Source: Deinococcus humi
GTDB lineage: Bacteria; Deinococcota; Deinococci; Deinococcales; Deinococcaceae
NCBI RefSeq assembly: GCF_014201875.1
Contig: NZ_JACHFL010000017.1
Coordinates: 1 to 64,000 of the forward strand
Direction: 5' to 3'
DNA length: 64,000 nt
Shown in pieces: positions 63,384-64,000 of this stretch (within the stretch, counting starts at the first letter, position 1; every line of letters begins with the position of its first letter). The notes under the pieces are model-generated. The model had not been told where the DNA came from. It saw only the letters and a program-made list of their open reading frames with translations, and searched no databases. The position numbers were made by a program, and so were the translations under genes.

Positions 63384-64000
63384 TAGTTGTAAAGTACGCT
63401 GGAGACAGCGCGAAATCAAGAGAGGTTTGTGGCCGTGGCTCGCACCTGCTGGCTCCCTTTCAACATGCGGCATCAGGCTTGCCAGGCTGCGCGAGGGCGC
63501 CCGCCAGTGTCAGCACCAGGACCACGCTGCCTCGCTATCGGTCTGGCAGGCTTCCCGGCACAGCGCGATCACATCGGTCCGGCTGCGGCCAGGATCTCGA
63601 GGCCGTTGTCGCTGGGGCCGCGTGTCAATCGGCCTTCGGGCAGCGGCCTGGAGCGGCGCTGGGCGTTGGCCAGCACAGGAGGGGACAGGGCAGGGGAGAA
63701 GCGCCAGCCTGAGGGCGATGCTGGGGAGATTTCTCGGCCAGCAGGCGCTTGAGGCGTGGGTCCATTTCCTTGCTCTGGGCGGCCTGCGCCGCGAGGCGAG
63801 AGTTGGTGGGGGTTGAGGAGCGGAGGTTCGGGGCTGCTCAGACCTGCGTAGAGCCAGTCGTCGGCATCCGCGGTGTCGTACGCGCTGATCTCCGGCAGGC
63901 GGCGCAGCCGCTGAAGATGAGCTGATGCGTCCTCTCCGCCTCCAGGAACTCGCCGCGCTCGCGGGCAGACAGAACTGCGCCGGATCGGCCTTCCGTTTTT
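63384..64000. other. Region with a decayed minus-strand gene at the window edge
   Basis: On the minus strand from the window end, gene-like stretches appear in shifting frames: VLSARERGEFLEAERTHQLI (near 63930-63990), LPEISAYDTADADDWLYAGL (near 63845-63905) and KEMDPRLKRLLAEKSP (near 63730-63780). They may come from one frameshifted gene continuing beyond the window. Family not recognised. Confidence 0.35.

Overview
The window looks like an accessory replicon or a rearranged chromosomal region of a Deinococcus-type bacterium. This is inferred from high GC with strong G/C in third codon positions, many genes with a TANNNT -10 element only 5-7 nt before the start codon (the leaderless arrangement reported as common in Deinococcus), several GAF/PAS/HD-GYP and Rcp1-like signalling proteins, a NucS-type nuclease, and a BTAD-type regulator. 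No replication origin, rRNA or CRISPR array was seen. The only tRNA signal is a 3' fragment.

Layout. 1-3.5 kb: a lipoprotein start, an alpha/beta hydrolase, and an Rrf2 regulator whose 23-bp operator recurs upstream of the next gene, a short-chain dehydrogenase. 3.6-7.7 kb: a GAF-PAS-PAS-HD-GYP protein between IS6-family remnants, then a broken tyrosine integrase and IS21-like end repeats. 7.7-11.7 kb: two universal stress proteins, a BTAD regulator with a Cys/His tail, and a multicopper oxidase. 11.7-13 kb: almost empty, with a tRNA 3' scar and its terminator. 13-20.2 kb: a redox block (VOC protein behind a canonical SoxR promoter, soxR, peroxiredoxin, flavin reductase plus molybdopterin oxidoreductase, quinone-type oxidoreductase, MocR regulator). 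20.5-28.6 kb: a frameshifted phosphotransferase behind an SD-masking hairpin, a 968-residue protein with two FAD motifs, a zinc-ribbon-like protein, a GNAT scrap and a sulfatase. 29-33.5 kb: HD-GYP and two receiver proteins, then broken genes (GNAT, nucleoside kinase, araA). 33.8-36.3 kb: a MarR/DHA2-MFS efflux operon. 36.8-45 kb: cytidine deaminase, a multi-GAF histidine kinase with receivers, a hydrolase and a PAS-HD-GYP protein, separated by IS6 remnants. 46-52 kb: a secreted protein of unknown family, truncated genes, a lipid-kinase-like protein and a small unknown protein. 52.1-61.4 kb: the best preserved unit, a GntR/FadR-regulated carbohydrate operon (binding protein, two permeases, DapA-family lyase, PfkB kinase, fucose-isomerase-like protein, FGGY kinase). 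61.6-63.4 kb: NucS and an ArsR-SRPBCC pair.

The carbohydrate operon is the strongest candidate for an undescribed system. It combines an isomerase, two sugar kinases of different folds and a DapA-family enzyme, with no ABC ATPase, dehydrogenase or class I/II aldolase beside them, so its substrate cannot be read from the genes. The rest of the window shows heavy gene decay: about a dozen IS6-family scraps in both orientations and at least eleven broken genes, many directly at IS edges.
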